A stretch of 64,000 nt of DNA from Moanibacter sp964542645 (GTDB lineage Bacteria; Verrucomicrobiota; Verrucomicrobiia; Opitutales; UBA2987), in contig CAZIUG010000010.1 of the NCBI GenBank assembly GCA_964542645.1, positions 1 through 64,000 on the forward strand. Reading direction: 5' to 3'. The notes under the pieces were generated by a model. The model did no database searches, had not been told where the DNA came from, and saw nothing but the letters and a program-made list of their open reading frames with translations. Position numbers and translations under genes: made by a program. Below, piece by piece: positions 9,158 to 17,437 of the stretch; positions within the stretch are counted from its first letter, which is position 1; every line of letters starts with the position of its first letter.

Positions 9158-9760
9158 TTATACAAGGAGTTTCTCGATAAACTCTCTCAGTTCGGTATGA
9201 TCTTTTGCTACGGGATACCCCGAGTGCTTTTTTATTAAAGAATTAGGAGGGCGAAATAAAATTCCGTGATCGGCTGCGTGGAGCATTTCCAAGTCATTGT
9301 AGGAGTCACCTGCGGCGATGACGGTGAAGTTTAATTTTTGTAAGGCTTCAACTGTTCTTTTCTTGTGGTCATTTTGGCGAAGCTTGTAGTCGACGATTTT
9401 CCCTTTGCTGTTGATCACAAGGCTATGACAGAAAAGGGTGGGGAATCCGAGCTTCTTCAACAAAGGAGAGGAGAATTCAACAAAAGTATCGGAAAGAATA
9501 ATCAGCCGAGTTCTCGAAACCAGCCACTGCGTGAATTCAACGGCACCTGGGAGAGGACTAAGGGACCCGATTGTTTTTCGAATATCCTCAATGCCAATAT
9601 CATTCTTTGAGAGTAGAGCGAGGCGTGAATACATGAGTTTTTCGTAGTCTGGTTCATCACGTGTGGTACGCCGCAGTTCCTTGATTCCGGTCAAATCGGA
9701 AATCGCAATCCAGATCTCAGGAAGGAGAACGCCTTCCAAGTCGAGGCAGACTAAATGCAT
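9158..9760 (-). CDS. thrH: Phosphoserine phosphatase / homoserine phosphotransferase ThrH
   Basis: A 200-residue HAD-family phosphatase of the usual ThrH length. Motif I is CLDLEGVLLP, with nucleophile Asp7 and, as typical of ThrH, Glu9 instead of the second Asp. Motif II is the ILSDT segment and motif IV is GDSYNDLEML. ThrH dephosphorylates phosphoserine and can transfer the phosphate to homoserine, linking serine and threonine synthesis. It is the first gene of a probable pair with the transhydrogenase. It lies 134 bases after cmk, so it may have its own promoter. Confidence 0.87.
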   Translation of the reverse strand: MHLVCLDLEGVLLPEIWIAISDLTGIKELRRTTRDEPDYEKLMYSRLALLSKNDIGIEDIRKTIGSLSPLPGAVEFTQWLVSRTRLIILSDTFVEFSSPLLKKLGFPTLFCHSLVINSKGKIVDYKLRQNDHKKRTVEALQKLNFTVIAAGDSYNDLEMLHAADHGILFRPPNSLIKKHSGYPVAKDHTELREFIEKLLV

Positions 9761-9894
9761 AAGGCTTAGTCGATCTCTGGGAGTTCAGAAAAGTCAAGTG
9801 CTAAGGATTTGAAATTTCACGGTTTAGATCAATAGCGAGAATGGACTATCTGTTCCCGTCTAATAAATCGTGAAGATTATGGATGACCGAATTT

Positions 9895-10545
9895 CTACAA
9901 TCTGATCTGCTGGCAGATTAGGTTGACGACTTGCTTAAGTGAGATCGTAGTGTTGTCGATTCGGATTGCGTCTGGAGGACAGACGAGAGGAGAGTGTTGC
10001 CGTGTCTTGTCTGTATGATCCCGAGCTTTAATGGCATCATCAAGCCCCTCTTTTATACGCCGGAGGGTTCGTGCGTCACTGTTGGCTTCTAGGAAGAATT
10101 TGTAATCGGCTTCTGGGAAAATGACGGAGCCGATATCACGTCCCTCCATAATGATTCCGTTAAATCTGTGTTCCCTGGCAACTTTGGGAAGTCTGCGTTG
10201 ATATGATAGAAGTATTTTTCGCAGGCCGGGGAGGGCAGCAAAGCGTGAGACCATACGATTTACTGCAGCGCTTTTAAGCTGAGATTGTTCTAAGACCCCT
10301 CGAGGGAGGCTAAGATGGGACTGGTATCCTCTAATTTCGGTTTCGAGCGGAAGGCCGGCAAGCTCTGATTCCAATTTCTCCGGCTCCGTTGGACTTATCC
10401 CAAGATTGAGGCAATGATGCGTTAGGGCACGATATTGAGAGCCGCTGTCGACGTAAAGTAGTTTGCACTCCTCCGCGACCATGCGAGCAGTTGATGATTT
10501 CCCAGATGCGGCCTCGCCGTCGATTGCGACAATGATAAAACCCAT
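9895..10545 (-). CDS. cmk: Cytidylate kinase
   Basis: A 216-residue nucleoside monophosphate kinase that phosphorylates CMP and dCMP with ATP. The P-loop is DGEAASGKSS (residues 9-18), followed by the substrate-binding YVDSGSQYRALT, where the usual family motif is DTGaMYR. The later IIMEGRDIGSVIFPEADYKFFLEA segment (split here: EGRDIGSVIFPEA, then FFLEA) is the Cmk hallmark that tells it from adenylate kinase. It starts 4 bases after the stop of aroA; the order tyrA-aroA-cmk suggests one transcript. Confidence 0.92.
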   Translation of the reverse strand: MGFIIVAIDGEAASGKSSTARMVAEECKLLYVDSGSQYRALTHHCLNLGISPTEPEKLESELAGLPLETEIRGYQSHLSLPRGVLEQSQLKSAAVNRMVSRFAALPGLRKILLSYQRRLPKVAREHRFNGIIMEGRDIGSVIFPEADYKFFLEANSDARTLRRIKEGLDDAIKARDHTDKTRQHSPLVCPPDAIRIDNTTISLKQVVNLICQQIRL

Positions 10546-10549
10546 AAAA

Positions 10550-11920
10550 TCAGGAAACGTGGTGAATTCCGCTTAAGACTTCGAAGAAGTCCGGAAAAGT
10601 TTTTCCCACAGAGTTCGGGTTTTTTATGGAGAGCCAGGGCTGACCATTACCAAGTATGTCATTAGAACCAAGGATCGAGAAACTCATTGCGATGCGATGA
10701 TCCTGATAGGTTTCGATAGAGATGCCTTCAGTGGCTCTTTCGATTAGCTTGTGGCGGTTGGGTCGGATCGTGATTGCATCTAATTCTTCTTCGATAATCT
10801 GTCCCAGCTTCCGCAATTCTTCTGATACTGCGGCAATGCGGTCTGTTTCTTGGTGCCGGGTGTGGCCGATCCCAGTGATACGTGACGGACCTTCCAGGAG
10901 GGGGGCGATTGCAGCCAAGGTGAGAAATGTGTCGGATATTTCACTGAAGTCCAAATCGATTCCTGTAACACCCGGCTTCAGAATTCTACTGCTGCTGAAG
11001 GAAAAGGTACGGACCTTTTCTCCAGTAAGTTGATGAAGATTGGTCACTTGGGCTAGGGTGTCGGCGAATCGAATATCCCCTTGAATCGAATTGGACGGGA
11101 GCGGGATTTTCACTGTGGTTTTTCCCGATACAAGAGGTAGGATGATGAAATAACTGGCTGCGGTAGCATCTGGTTCGACATTAAATATTCCTGTCGGGAG
11201 GTGATAACCCCTGTCTGCTTTAATGACGATGCTCGAATCGTTCTGCTTGATAGACTGCCCGGCACCAAACTTTTCCATCATACGGAGTGTCATATCGATG
11301 AAGGGTTTTGAAACCGTCTTCCCTTTGAGTTTCAGTTCGAGGGGGCTCTTTCCTTTTGGTGCTGCCAAGAGGAATGCGGAGGCGAACTGGCTGCTTTTTT
11401 TGGTATCGAGTTGGACACTTCCTCCGTTCAGTCCGTTGGTTCGTAAATGAAAGGGAAAGCAACCCGTTTCCATTTCGTACTCGATTTGGGCTCCCTGTGA
11501 GACAAGAGCCTCGAGTAGTTCCGCCATGGGGCGAGTTCGCATCTCTCGATCGCCGTCTAGACGGTAAGAACCTCCTTCTTTTAGGCAGAGAAAGGCGGTG
11601 AGAAAGCGAGCTGCGGTACCAGCGTTCCCAACATTAAGTTCGGCGGTATTTCTAGGAATACGGCCTCTCTGTCCTATGATCGTGATTCTTGAGGCCTCTT
11701 TCTCAGGTTTTACATCGAAGCCGAGAATTGAGAGAGCTCGAATCATGATATCGGTATCTCGACTAAAAAGGGCGTTTTCAATTGTGACCTTTTGATCCGA
11801 GAGAGCAGCTAGTAGGAGAGACCGATTGGTAATACTCTTTGACCCCGGAAGCTTCACAGAATGACATGAAGGCTGAGTGAATGGAATGATTGGCAGGGAA
11901 TCTGTAGGGCCGAGACTCAT
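10550..11920 (-). CDS. aroA: 3-phosphoshikimate 1-carboxyvinyltransferase (EPSP synthase)
   Basis: EPSP synthase joins phosphoenolpyruvate to shikimate 3-phosphate in the chorismate pathway. Visible family motifs are KLPGSKSITNRSLLLAAL near the N-terminus, NVGNAGTAARFLTAFL, DFSEISDTFLTLAAIAP and NPNSVGKTFPDFFEVL near the end. I start it at ATG 11920 (456 residues). An in-frame TTG at 11938 would add six residues and shorten the gap to tyrA to 7 bases; neither start has a clear ribosome binding site. It lies between tyrA and cmk in one leftward group. Confidence 0.93.
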   Translation of the reverse strand: MSLGPTDSLPIIPFTQPSCHSVKLPGSKSITNRSLLLAALSDQKVTIENALFSRDTDIMIRALSILGFDVKPEKEASRITIIGQRGRIPRNTAELNVGNAGTAARFLTAFLCLKEGGSYRLDGDREMRTRPMAELLEALVSQGAQIEYEMETGCFPFHLRTNGLNGGSVQLDTKKSSQFASAFLLAAPKGKSPLELKLKGKTVSKPFIDMTLRMMEKFGAGQSIKQNDSSIVIKADRGYHLPTGIFNVEPDATAASYFIILPLVSGKTTVKIPLPSNSIQGDIRFADTLAQVTNLHQLTGEKVRTFSFSSSRILKPGVTGIDLDFSEISDTFLTLAAIAPLLEGPSRITGIGHTRHQETDRIAAVSEELRKLGQIIEEELDAITIRPNRHKLIERATEGISIETYQDHRIAMSFSILGSNDILGNGQPWLSIKNPNSVGKTFPDFFEVLSGIHHVS

Positions 11921-11945
11921 GGTAGATTGGACGGGCAACAGAATT

Positions 11946-12812
11946 CTACGGAATTATATCGTGAAGAGGAAACATGCTGTCCCGGAAGGTTTTACCTTGT
12001 TCGAGAGTACTAAGAATTTCTAAACTCTCGTGATTTATGATTGACGATTTGAGAGATCGAAGATCGTCCTCGAAACCACTGATCGCACGAATGATCTCTT
12101 CGCGATTCTGCTCGACGATTGCCTTCCACAGCTCGGGATTACCCGATGCGATACGGGTGGCATCGCGGAGTCCATTACCTGCGAAATTCTGCCAGTTTTG
12201 GTTGCGAGTTGAAAGGTAAGAGCACAGTACACTGGCTATCAAATGAGGCAAGTGACTAATATGAGCGACGATCTCATCGTGAGTATCGGGAGAGACCGTT
12301 GTCACATCCATACCGAGTGCTTCCCAGAAGCGAATGATTGATTCCACTGCTTCAGATTTGGAATCCGCCAAAGGCGTCACAAAACAGGTCTTTTGGGTAT
12401 AGAGATCAACTCGAGCGTTTGCCATTCCGTCCCTTTCCGATCCCGCCATAGGATGAGAACCAATAAACGCGACCTTTTCTGGCATGACTGCATGACAGTT
12501 GTGGACGATAAAACCTTTGGCGCTTCCAACATCAGTGACCAACCCTCCGGATTTGAAGTTCTTGGCGATACGGCTAACCAAAGGATAAATTGTCTGTACG
12601 GGACAACAAACAACCGTAAGATCTGCATTCTCCACTGCTTCTTCCGGTGTTTCCGCTACTGCGTCGCACCATGGTTGCATTTTGCACTTTATTCTTGACT
12701 CTGATCTACGTGCCCAGACCACGGTTTGCTGAGATAAACCATGGTTCTTGAGGGCAAGAGCGAGGGACGAACCTAAGAGTCCGGGAGCAAGTATTGTAAT
12801 CTGTTCAAACAC
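11946..12812 (-). CDS. tyrA: Prephenate dehydrogenase
   Basis: A 288-residue NAD-dependent prephenate dehydrogenase for tyrosine synthesis. Evidence is the Rossmann start ILAPGLLGSSLALAL, the segment VTDVGSAKG, the catalytic FIGSHPMAGSERDG and the ISHLPHLIA motif. The first glycine of the nucleotide-binding GxGxxG is replaced by Ala (APGLLG). There is no ACT or chorismate mutase domain. It starts with GTG at 12812; an overlapping ATG at 12817 is out of frame. It is the first gene of the tyrA-aroA-cmk group, which joins two steps of aromatic amino acid synthesis. Confidence 0.9.
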   Translation of the reverse strand: MFEQITILAPGLLGSSLALALKNHGLSQQTVVWARRSESRIKCKMQPWCDAVAETPEEAVENADLTVVCCPVQTIYPLVSRIAKNFKSGGLVTDVGSAKGFIVHNCHAVMPEKVAFIGSHPMAGSERDGMANARVDLYTQKTCFVTPLADSKSEAVESIIRFWEALGMDVTTVSPDTHDEIVAHISHLPHLIASVLCSYLSTRNQNWQNFAGNGLRDATRIASGNPELWKAIVEQNREEIIRAISGFEDDLRSLKSSIINHESLEILSTLEQGKTFRDSMFPLHDIIP

Positions 12813-12856
12813 AGCATTGAGTTTTCAAATAATTCGCACGATATTTTGGTGATACG

Positions 12857-12973
12857 ATGACGAAAAGACGAGATGATGATAAATTACAGAGGAGGGCCCG
12901 CTTCCATTTGTTGATTCTCTACCTGGTCATGGCTCTTTTTATCGCATTGCCATTTATCATTTTATTGGCCTAG
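12857..12973 (+). CDS. Possible small membrane protein
   Basis: A 38-codon frame starting with ATG. The first 16 residues are basic and hydrophilic (MTKRRDDDKLQRRARF), followed by one continuous hydrophobic helix (LLILYLVMALFIALPFIILL) up to the stop. This is the plan of a one-helix inner-membrane protein. It is divergent from tyrA, 44 bases away. No clear ribosome binding site stands before the ATG, so it may be chance; the charge-then-helix order argues that it is not. Confidence 0.42.
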   Translation: MTKRRDDDKLQRRARFHLLILYLVMALFIALPFIILLA

Positions 12974-13517
12974 GCGGGGCGGGCTGTAAGTTGTACGATT
13001 GTGGGAATCAGGCTACTTCTAATTTCGCTTATTATTTATCTATTCTGGCCTCCTGGTATATCTTCGGTTCTCTCTAAAGCAGATCCTAATGCTTCTGTAT
13101 TCTCATTACTATTCTGTGTGTGACGATCGCAGTTATTTTGTTATGTTATTGAGGACTGGACGGAGTATTATATTCCCTAGTCTGTGAATGAGTGAAGCTT
13201 TGGCTCCCTCGACATTTTTGTCGATATTTTCCTCAGGGAGTTGATGGTTCATTCGATATCCGATTCCTCTTTTTTGGGCGGCGGAATGGGCCTTCCCCGC
13301 GCCAGTTATCCTATTAGGGAATGAAACCTTATTTAACTAAAAATCTGAAAAATGGAATTATATTGTGGAGAGATTCTGCTTAGTGAAAAACTCTTCAAAA
13401 TATTTGTGGCAAAGTCTTTCCCTCTTGGCAAATAGCGGATTTATTCCGTATTCTTTCGACATCTTATTTAATCGGGGAAAACTGTTGTCTTTAATGATTA
13501 AAAAACAGGAGAAAGTA
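12974..13517. promoter_or_regulatory. Long leader region before the pilin-like gene, with a nested hairpin
   Basis: There is no convincing gene in these 544 bases. CTCCCT at 13204-13209 pairs with AGGGAG at 13235-13240, and inside it TCGACA pairs with TGTCGA across a T-rich loop (13209-13224), giving a nested hairpin. A reading frame open from 13365 into the pilin-like gene is an N-terminal extension without pilin features. The region probably carries the pilin promoter; I see no sigma-54 GG/GC pair that I would defend. Confidence 0.3.
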
Positions 13518-13865
13518 ATGAATCGTAGATCGGGGAAGCAGGGGTTTACCCTTGTTGAAATTATGATCGTTGTTGTCATCATCGGTCTTTTAGCGGCGAT
13601 GGCGATTCCAGCCTTCAATAAAATTCGAATAACTTCGGAGGACAGAGCGGTTATTAACAATTTGCGTCAATTCGCGTCCGCTGCACAGCAGCATATGCTC
13701 GAAGAGGGTGTTTCTCAGGTGACATCTGCTGACATAGTCGGCGAGGGACTGCGCATCAATAAATTGGAGCAGGTGGCTGATGAGATCTATTTGTTCACCG
13801 TAAGTCCGGAGACTACTCAGTTGTCCGCAACGATTAATGGGCGGGAGATCCATTATAATTTTTAA
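13518..13865 (+). CDS. Type IV pilin-like / pseudopilin protein
   Basis: A 115-residue protein with a class III signal: a short basic leader (MNRRSGKQG), a cleavage site Gly-Phe, and a mature end beginning FTLVEIMIVVVIIGLLAAM, with Glu at mature position 5. This is the prepilin peptidase signature of type IV pilins and type II secretion pseudopilins. I start at ATG 13518, preceded by a good AGGAG (13507-13511), rather than at 13365. After the helix comes a small domain of about 80 residues. It stands alone, without assembly genes nearby, and a strong terminator follows. Major pilin, minor pilin and pseudopilin cannot be told apart. Confidence 0.85.
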   Translation: MNRRSGKQGFTLVEIMIVVVIIGLLAAMAIPAFNKIRITSEDRAVINNLRQFASAAQQHMLEEGVSQVTSADIVGEGLRINKLEQVADEIYLFTVSPETTQLSATINGREIHYNF

Positions 13866-13885
13866 TTAATTAAAGTTTGGACTGA

Positions 13886-13918
13886 GCCGCCTTCCATGGC
13901 TATGGAAGGCGGCTTTTT
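13886..13918 (+). terminator. Rho-independent terminator after the pilin-like gene
   Basis: GCCGCCTTCCAT (13886-13897) pairs perfectly over 12 bases with ATGGAAGGCGGC (13902-13913) across a 4-base loop, followed at once by TTTTT. It is the clearest terminator in the window and marks the pilin-like gene as a single-gene unit. The following 287 bases up to 14205 are AT-rich and hold no gene that I can support. Confidence 0.93.
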
Positions 13919-14205
13919 CTATGACTAGGCCAAGCGAGGTCAAGAAATCGATTAAGATCAGGACACTTTTATTTCCAAAAGGTCCTCGATGTGCGACGAT
14001 TGTTATACATCATTTTTCCCAGAACAGGTTTCTGATTCACTATGGATACTACTTTAAGTATTTGGTCTTAATGATCTTCCTATGTCTCTTTTAAGAGCCT
14101 TCCATCGAACTCCTCCCTTGGTGTTTCGAAGGGACTCTTAGGAAGAAAAATACGAATATGAATATTTGATTCAACTTTCCCTGTTATAGATTTTCTAAAT
14201 TCGTT

Positions 14206-14883
14206 GTGAAGTCTAGACGCGTATTTATCTTCGTAGTGTTGTTAATAATTGGCGTGATTACCGCAGCGTTCATCGGGATCTTGAACGATACGGTTCGCTT
14301 GGTCTTTGTGGTTTGGGCGGGGGAGATCTGCGACTATCTTGGAGATTCGGAACCATGGGTCTTCTTCACAGCTTTCGTGATTTTGCCGCTTTGGGGTTTT
14401 CCTGTTTTCCCTTTCTACTTCATAGCTGCTGAACTCTACGGGAGGGTGCCTGGCATTTTATTGGTGGGTACATCTTTGATGGTTCATCTCGTTGTCGTAT
14501 TTTGGATTGCTTCTAGATTGTTCCGAGGGCTAATTACTAATCTGATTTCACGGAGCCGATATCACTTACCTCAGATTCCTTCTTCTGAATATGTAAAGAT
14601 TACGTTTGTTCTTAGGATTACCCCCGGCATCCCGTTTTTTGTGCAGAATTATCTTCTGGGGTTGGGCGGAATCACATTTCGGGTATTCTTTTTTGTCTCG
14701 TGGCCTATCCAGTTCTTGTGGGGGATAGCATTCATTCTTTTGGGTGAGTCTGCATTTGAAGGAAATTTGAGTATAGGCTTGATGAGCGTCTGTTTCATTA
14801 TTGCTTTGGCGATCATAACAAAGATCGTCCGAGATCGTCTTGCCAATTGTCTTGATGAATATGAAACAGCCACCTTTAGATAG
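14206..14883 (+). CDS. VTT-domain (TVP38/TMEM64 family) membrane protein
   Basis: A 225-residue integral membrane protein. It has an N-terminal helix (residues 5-25), a conserved middle with re-entrant hydrophobic parts around LPLWGFPVFPFYFIAAELYG, the motif LRITPGIPFFVQNYLLGL typical of TVP38/DedA-related (VTT) proteins, and two final helices. The family includes lipid scramblase-like and envelope-homeostasis proteins; the substrate here is unknown. The start is GTG 14206, without a clear ribosome binding site. Its 3' end overlaps the start of xseA by 29 bases, so the two are probably cotranscribed. Confidence 0.78.
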   Translation: MKSRRVFIFVVLLIIGVITAAFIGILNDTVRLVFVVWAGEICDYLGDSEPWVFFTAFVILPLWGFPVFPFYFIAAELYGRVPGILLVGTSLMVHLVVVFWIASRLFRGLITNLISRSRYHLPQIPSSEYVKITFVLRITPGIPFFVQNYLLGLGGITFRVFFFVSWPIQFLWGIAFILLGESAFEGNLSIGLMSVCFIIALAIITKIVRDRLANCLDEYETATFR

Positions 14884-16201
14884 CGAAGTTCTAACAGTTT
14901 CGACTCTTACGCGGCGTATTAAGTCGATGCTCGAGGAAGAATTGCCCGAAGTGTGGGTACGAGGAGAGGTTTCTAATTATCGACTCCAGAGTAGTGGGCA
15001 TGCTTATTTTTCCCTTAAGGATGGGAAAAGTCAGGTGTCGGGGGTGATTTTCCGTGGAGATGCGACACGCCTGGGGCTGGTCTTGGCCGATGGGATGGCG
15101 GTTATCGCCTTCGGCCGGATTTCGGTCTATGAACCCCGTGGATCCTACCAATTGATCGTAAGATATGCGATTGAAGATGGCAGGGGTCGTCTCCAACTCG
15201 AATTTGAGCGGCTTAAAGCGAAGCTGGCGGCAGAGGATCTCTTCAATCCGGATCGAAAGCTTCCGTTTCCGACCTTCCCTCGAACTATCGGATTTGTCAC
15301 ATCACCGACAGGTGCAGCGATTCGGGACTTTGTCAGCATTCTTCAGCGGAGGGGTTGGCGTGGCCGCCTTATTGTGCTCCCGACCAAGGTTCAAGGAGCA
15401 GGTGCGGCGGAAGAGATTGTGCAACGACTACAATTTGCCGAGGAATTGGGGTTGTTTGACCTAATCGTAGTCGGACGGGGAGGCGGAAGTTTAGAGGATC
15501 TTTGGCCTTTCAATGAAGAGATAGTGGCGCGTGCAGTCGCGCATTGTGGTCTTCCTGTCTTGTCTGCGGTTGGACATGAGATTGACTTCACTTTAAGCGA
15601 CCTTGCGGCTTCGAAACGGGCCGAAACTCCATCTGCTGCGGCCGAGATGATATCTAGCGGATATCTTGAAGTTATGGAACGATTAGGCAGAGTAGCTAAC
15701 AATATCGAGATGATCCTTGGAGAGGCGATCAAGAGATACAGCATTCGGATCGAATTGCTGGGCAGCAGACTTTCGGGTCTTTCACCTATTCAACAGGTAG
15801 AGCAATTTTTTATTCGTCTAGATGACCTTGAGAATCGAATTCGATACGGTCTCCTATCTGGTATCGAAGTCAAAAACCGTCTTTTTCAAGATTGTCGAAC
15901 CCGGCTTGCCGCCCTTGCTCCCGATGCGAGAGTGAGATTAGCATCTGCTAGATTGGAATCTTTGCATAGGCGGTCCCAACGTGCACGGAATAATTCTTTG
16001 GATCGAATAGTTCTGAAATTAAAATTTCTTCATAGAAGGTTGGAGAATGCCAGTCCCAACCGTATTCTGGAAAGGGGCTTTGTTATGGTTAGCGACGAAA
16101 ACGGGAAGCTTATAGTCCGAAAGGAAGGCGTGAAACCCGGGCAAATATTGATTAACCGATTTGCCGACGGAGAGTTGTTGGTTAAGACATCTGAGAAGTG
16201 A
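14855..16201 (+). CDS. xseA: Exodeoxyribonuclease VII large subunit
   Basis: Large catalytic subunit of exonuclease VII, which degrades single-stranded DNA. It has an N-terminal OB-type domain (VWVRGEVSNYR, HAYFSLKDG) and the catalytic part with FVTSPTGAAIRDF, VVGRGGGSLEDLWPFNEE and SAVGHEIDFTLSDLAA. A long helical region and the short C-terminal segment ILERGFVMVSD follow. About 448 residues from ATG 14855; an ATG at 14861 and a TTG at 14840 are in frame too. The small subunit gene xseB often follows xseA, but here the next gene is on the other strand and I see no xseB. Confidence 0.93.
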   Translation: MNMKQPPLDSEVLTVSTLTRRIKSMLEEELPEVWVRGEVSNYRLQSSGHAYFSLKDGKSQVSGVIFRGDATRLGLVLADGMAVIAFGRISVYEPRGSYQLIVRYAIEDGRGRLQLEFERLKAKLAAEDLFNPDRKLPFPTFPRTIGFVTSPTGAAIRDFVSILQRRGWRGRLIVLPTKVQGAGAAEEIVQRLQFAEELGLFDLIVVGRGGGSLEDLWPFNEEIVARAVAHCGLPVLSAVGHEIDFTLSDLAASKRAETPSAAAEMISSGYLEVMERLGRVANNIEMILGEAIKRYSIRIELLGSRLSGLSPIQQVEQFFIRLDDLENRIRYGLLSGIEVKNRLFQDCRTRLAALAPDARVRLASARLESLHRRSQRARNNSLDRIVLKLKFLHRRLENASPNRILERGFVMVSDENGKLIVRKEGVKPGQILINRFADGELLVKTSEK

Positions 16202-16265
16202 TTGATTGGACCCTGTCGTGTAGCTTTCGGGCCTACAGATGTAGTTTCTACCAGACCCTAGATAA

Positions 16266-17309
16266 TCATTTCTCGAATGCGGCATCGAAGACGACGCCGC
16301 TGGGCTTGAAGTCCACCCGCCGGGTAAAAGCTGCGGCTTCAGCGGCCCCGTGGAAACGATCCATCCGCATATCTTCCCACTCGACGGAGAGAGGACCCTC
16401 ATAGTTGATGTCGTTCAGAGCAACAATGATTTCCTCGAAATTAACATCGCCATGGCCAAGAGAACGGAAATCCCAGTACCGACGCGGATCACCGAAATCG
16501 GTGTGACCTCCAAAAACGCCTGAGGTGCCATCACCGTGACCCCACCAAGCGTCTTTCATGTGGAGATGGTAGATACGATCCGAGAAAATACGTAAAAACT
16601 TGATATAGTCGACTCCCTGATACCCAAGGTGGGAGGGGTCATAGTTAAAGCCGAAGCGCTTGTGGTAATTCACCGATCTAAGGGCTCGTTGAGAGGAAGC
16701 GATGTCAAATGCTATCTCCGTGGGATGAACTTCCAGGCCAAAGTTGACGTCTACCTTGTCAAATTCATCGAGGATCGGCGTCCAGCGATGGGCAAAGTCT
16801 TGGAAGCCTCTCTCTAGGAATTCTTGACTAGTAGGAGGAAATGCATAAACGGCATGCCAGATACTGGAACCGCTGAATCCATTAACTACCAAGGGGAATT
16901 CAGTTTCACCTTTGATCTTGGGCCTCAAGTCGAAGAATCTGCGACTTGCTCTGGCGGTTTTGATCATCTTTTTGGCGGCCCGATGCTGCACACCAGCTGG
17001 ATCACCTTTTCCCCAAACATCGGGTGGAAGGATAGCTTTATGTCTTTCGTCAATATGGTCGCAGACTGCCTGTCCTACAAGGTGGTTCGAGATAGAGAAG
17101 CAAGACAGACCGTGATCGAAAAGTAACTCCCAATGCTTTCGGCAGTACCGTTTGCTTCGTGCCGCTTGATCAACGTCAAAATGGTCTCCCCAACAGGCCA
17201 ACTCGAGGCCGTCATAGCCCATTTCTTTTGCTTTCGGAGCAAGCTCCTCAATAGAAAGATCCGCCCACTGTCCGGTAAATAAAGTAACAGGTCTTGACAT
17301 TGTTTTCAT
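16266..17309 (-). CDS. Sugar phosphate isomerase/epimerase family TIM-barrel protein
   Basis: A 347-residue member of the xylose isomerase-like/AP endonuclease 2 TIM barrel family. Likely divalent-metal ligands sit in FGLEVHPTE, NYDPSHLG, YHLHMKDAWW and LSVEWEDMRMD, at the strand ends expected for this fold. An insertion around residues 75-105 (ILPPDVWGKGDP) and the length are typical of the larger myo-inositol/IolE-type or sugar isomerases common in Verrucomicrobia and Planctomycetes. I use ATG 17309 (ATG 17300 is also possible); the in-frame TTG at 17342 is unlikely. It is convergent with xseA, and the substrate is unknown. Confidence 0.8.
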   Translation of the reverse strand: MKTMSRPVTLFTGQWADLSIEELAPKAKEMGYDGLELACWGDHFDVDQAARSKRYCRKHWELLFDHGLSCFSISNHLVGQAVCDHIDERHKAILPPDVWGKGDPAGVQHRAAKKMIKTARASRRFFDLRPKIKGETEFPLVVNGFSGSSIWHAVYAFPPTSQEFLERGFQDFAHRWTPILDEFDKVDVNFGLEVHPTEIAFDIASSQRALRSVNYHKRFGFNYDPSHLGYQGVDYIKFLRIFSDRIYHLHMKDAWWGHGDGTSGVFGGHTDFGDPRRYWDFRSLGHGDVNFEEIIVALNDINYEGPLSVEWEDMRMDRFHGAAEAAAFTRRVDFKPSGVVFDAAFEK

Positions 17310-17437
17310 CAACAAATCTAGCTTGCTGAAGTACTTCTGCAATGTTTATTCGTGGAAACAAACCTAATCTGATTTAACCTCGGTATCAGAATGTTGAAGC
17401 GAAGTACAATGAACAGATTCCTCTTCTTACTCCACTT

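Noticed and set aside
13365..13517. N-terminal extension of the pilin-like gene
   Set aside because: The extra 51 residues have no pilin leader character, and ATG 13518 has a proper ribosome binding site and a normal class III leader.
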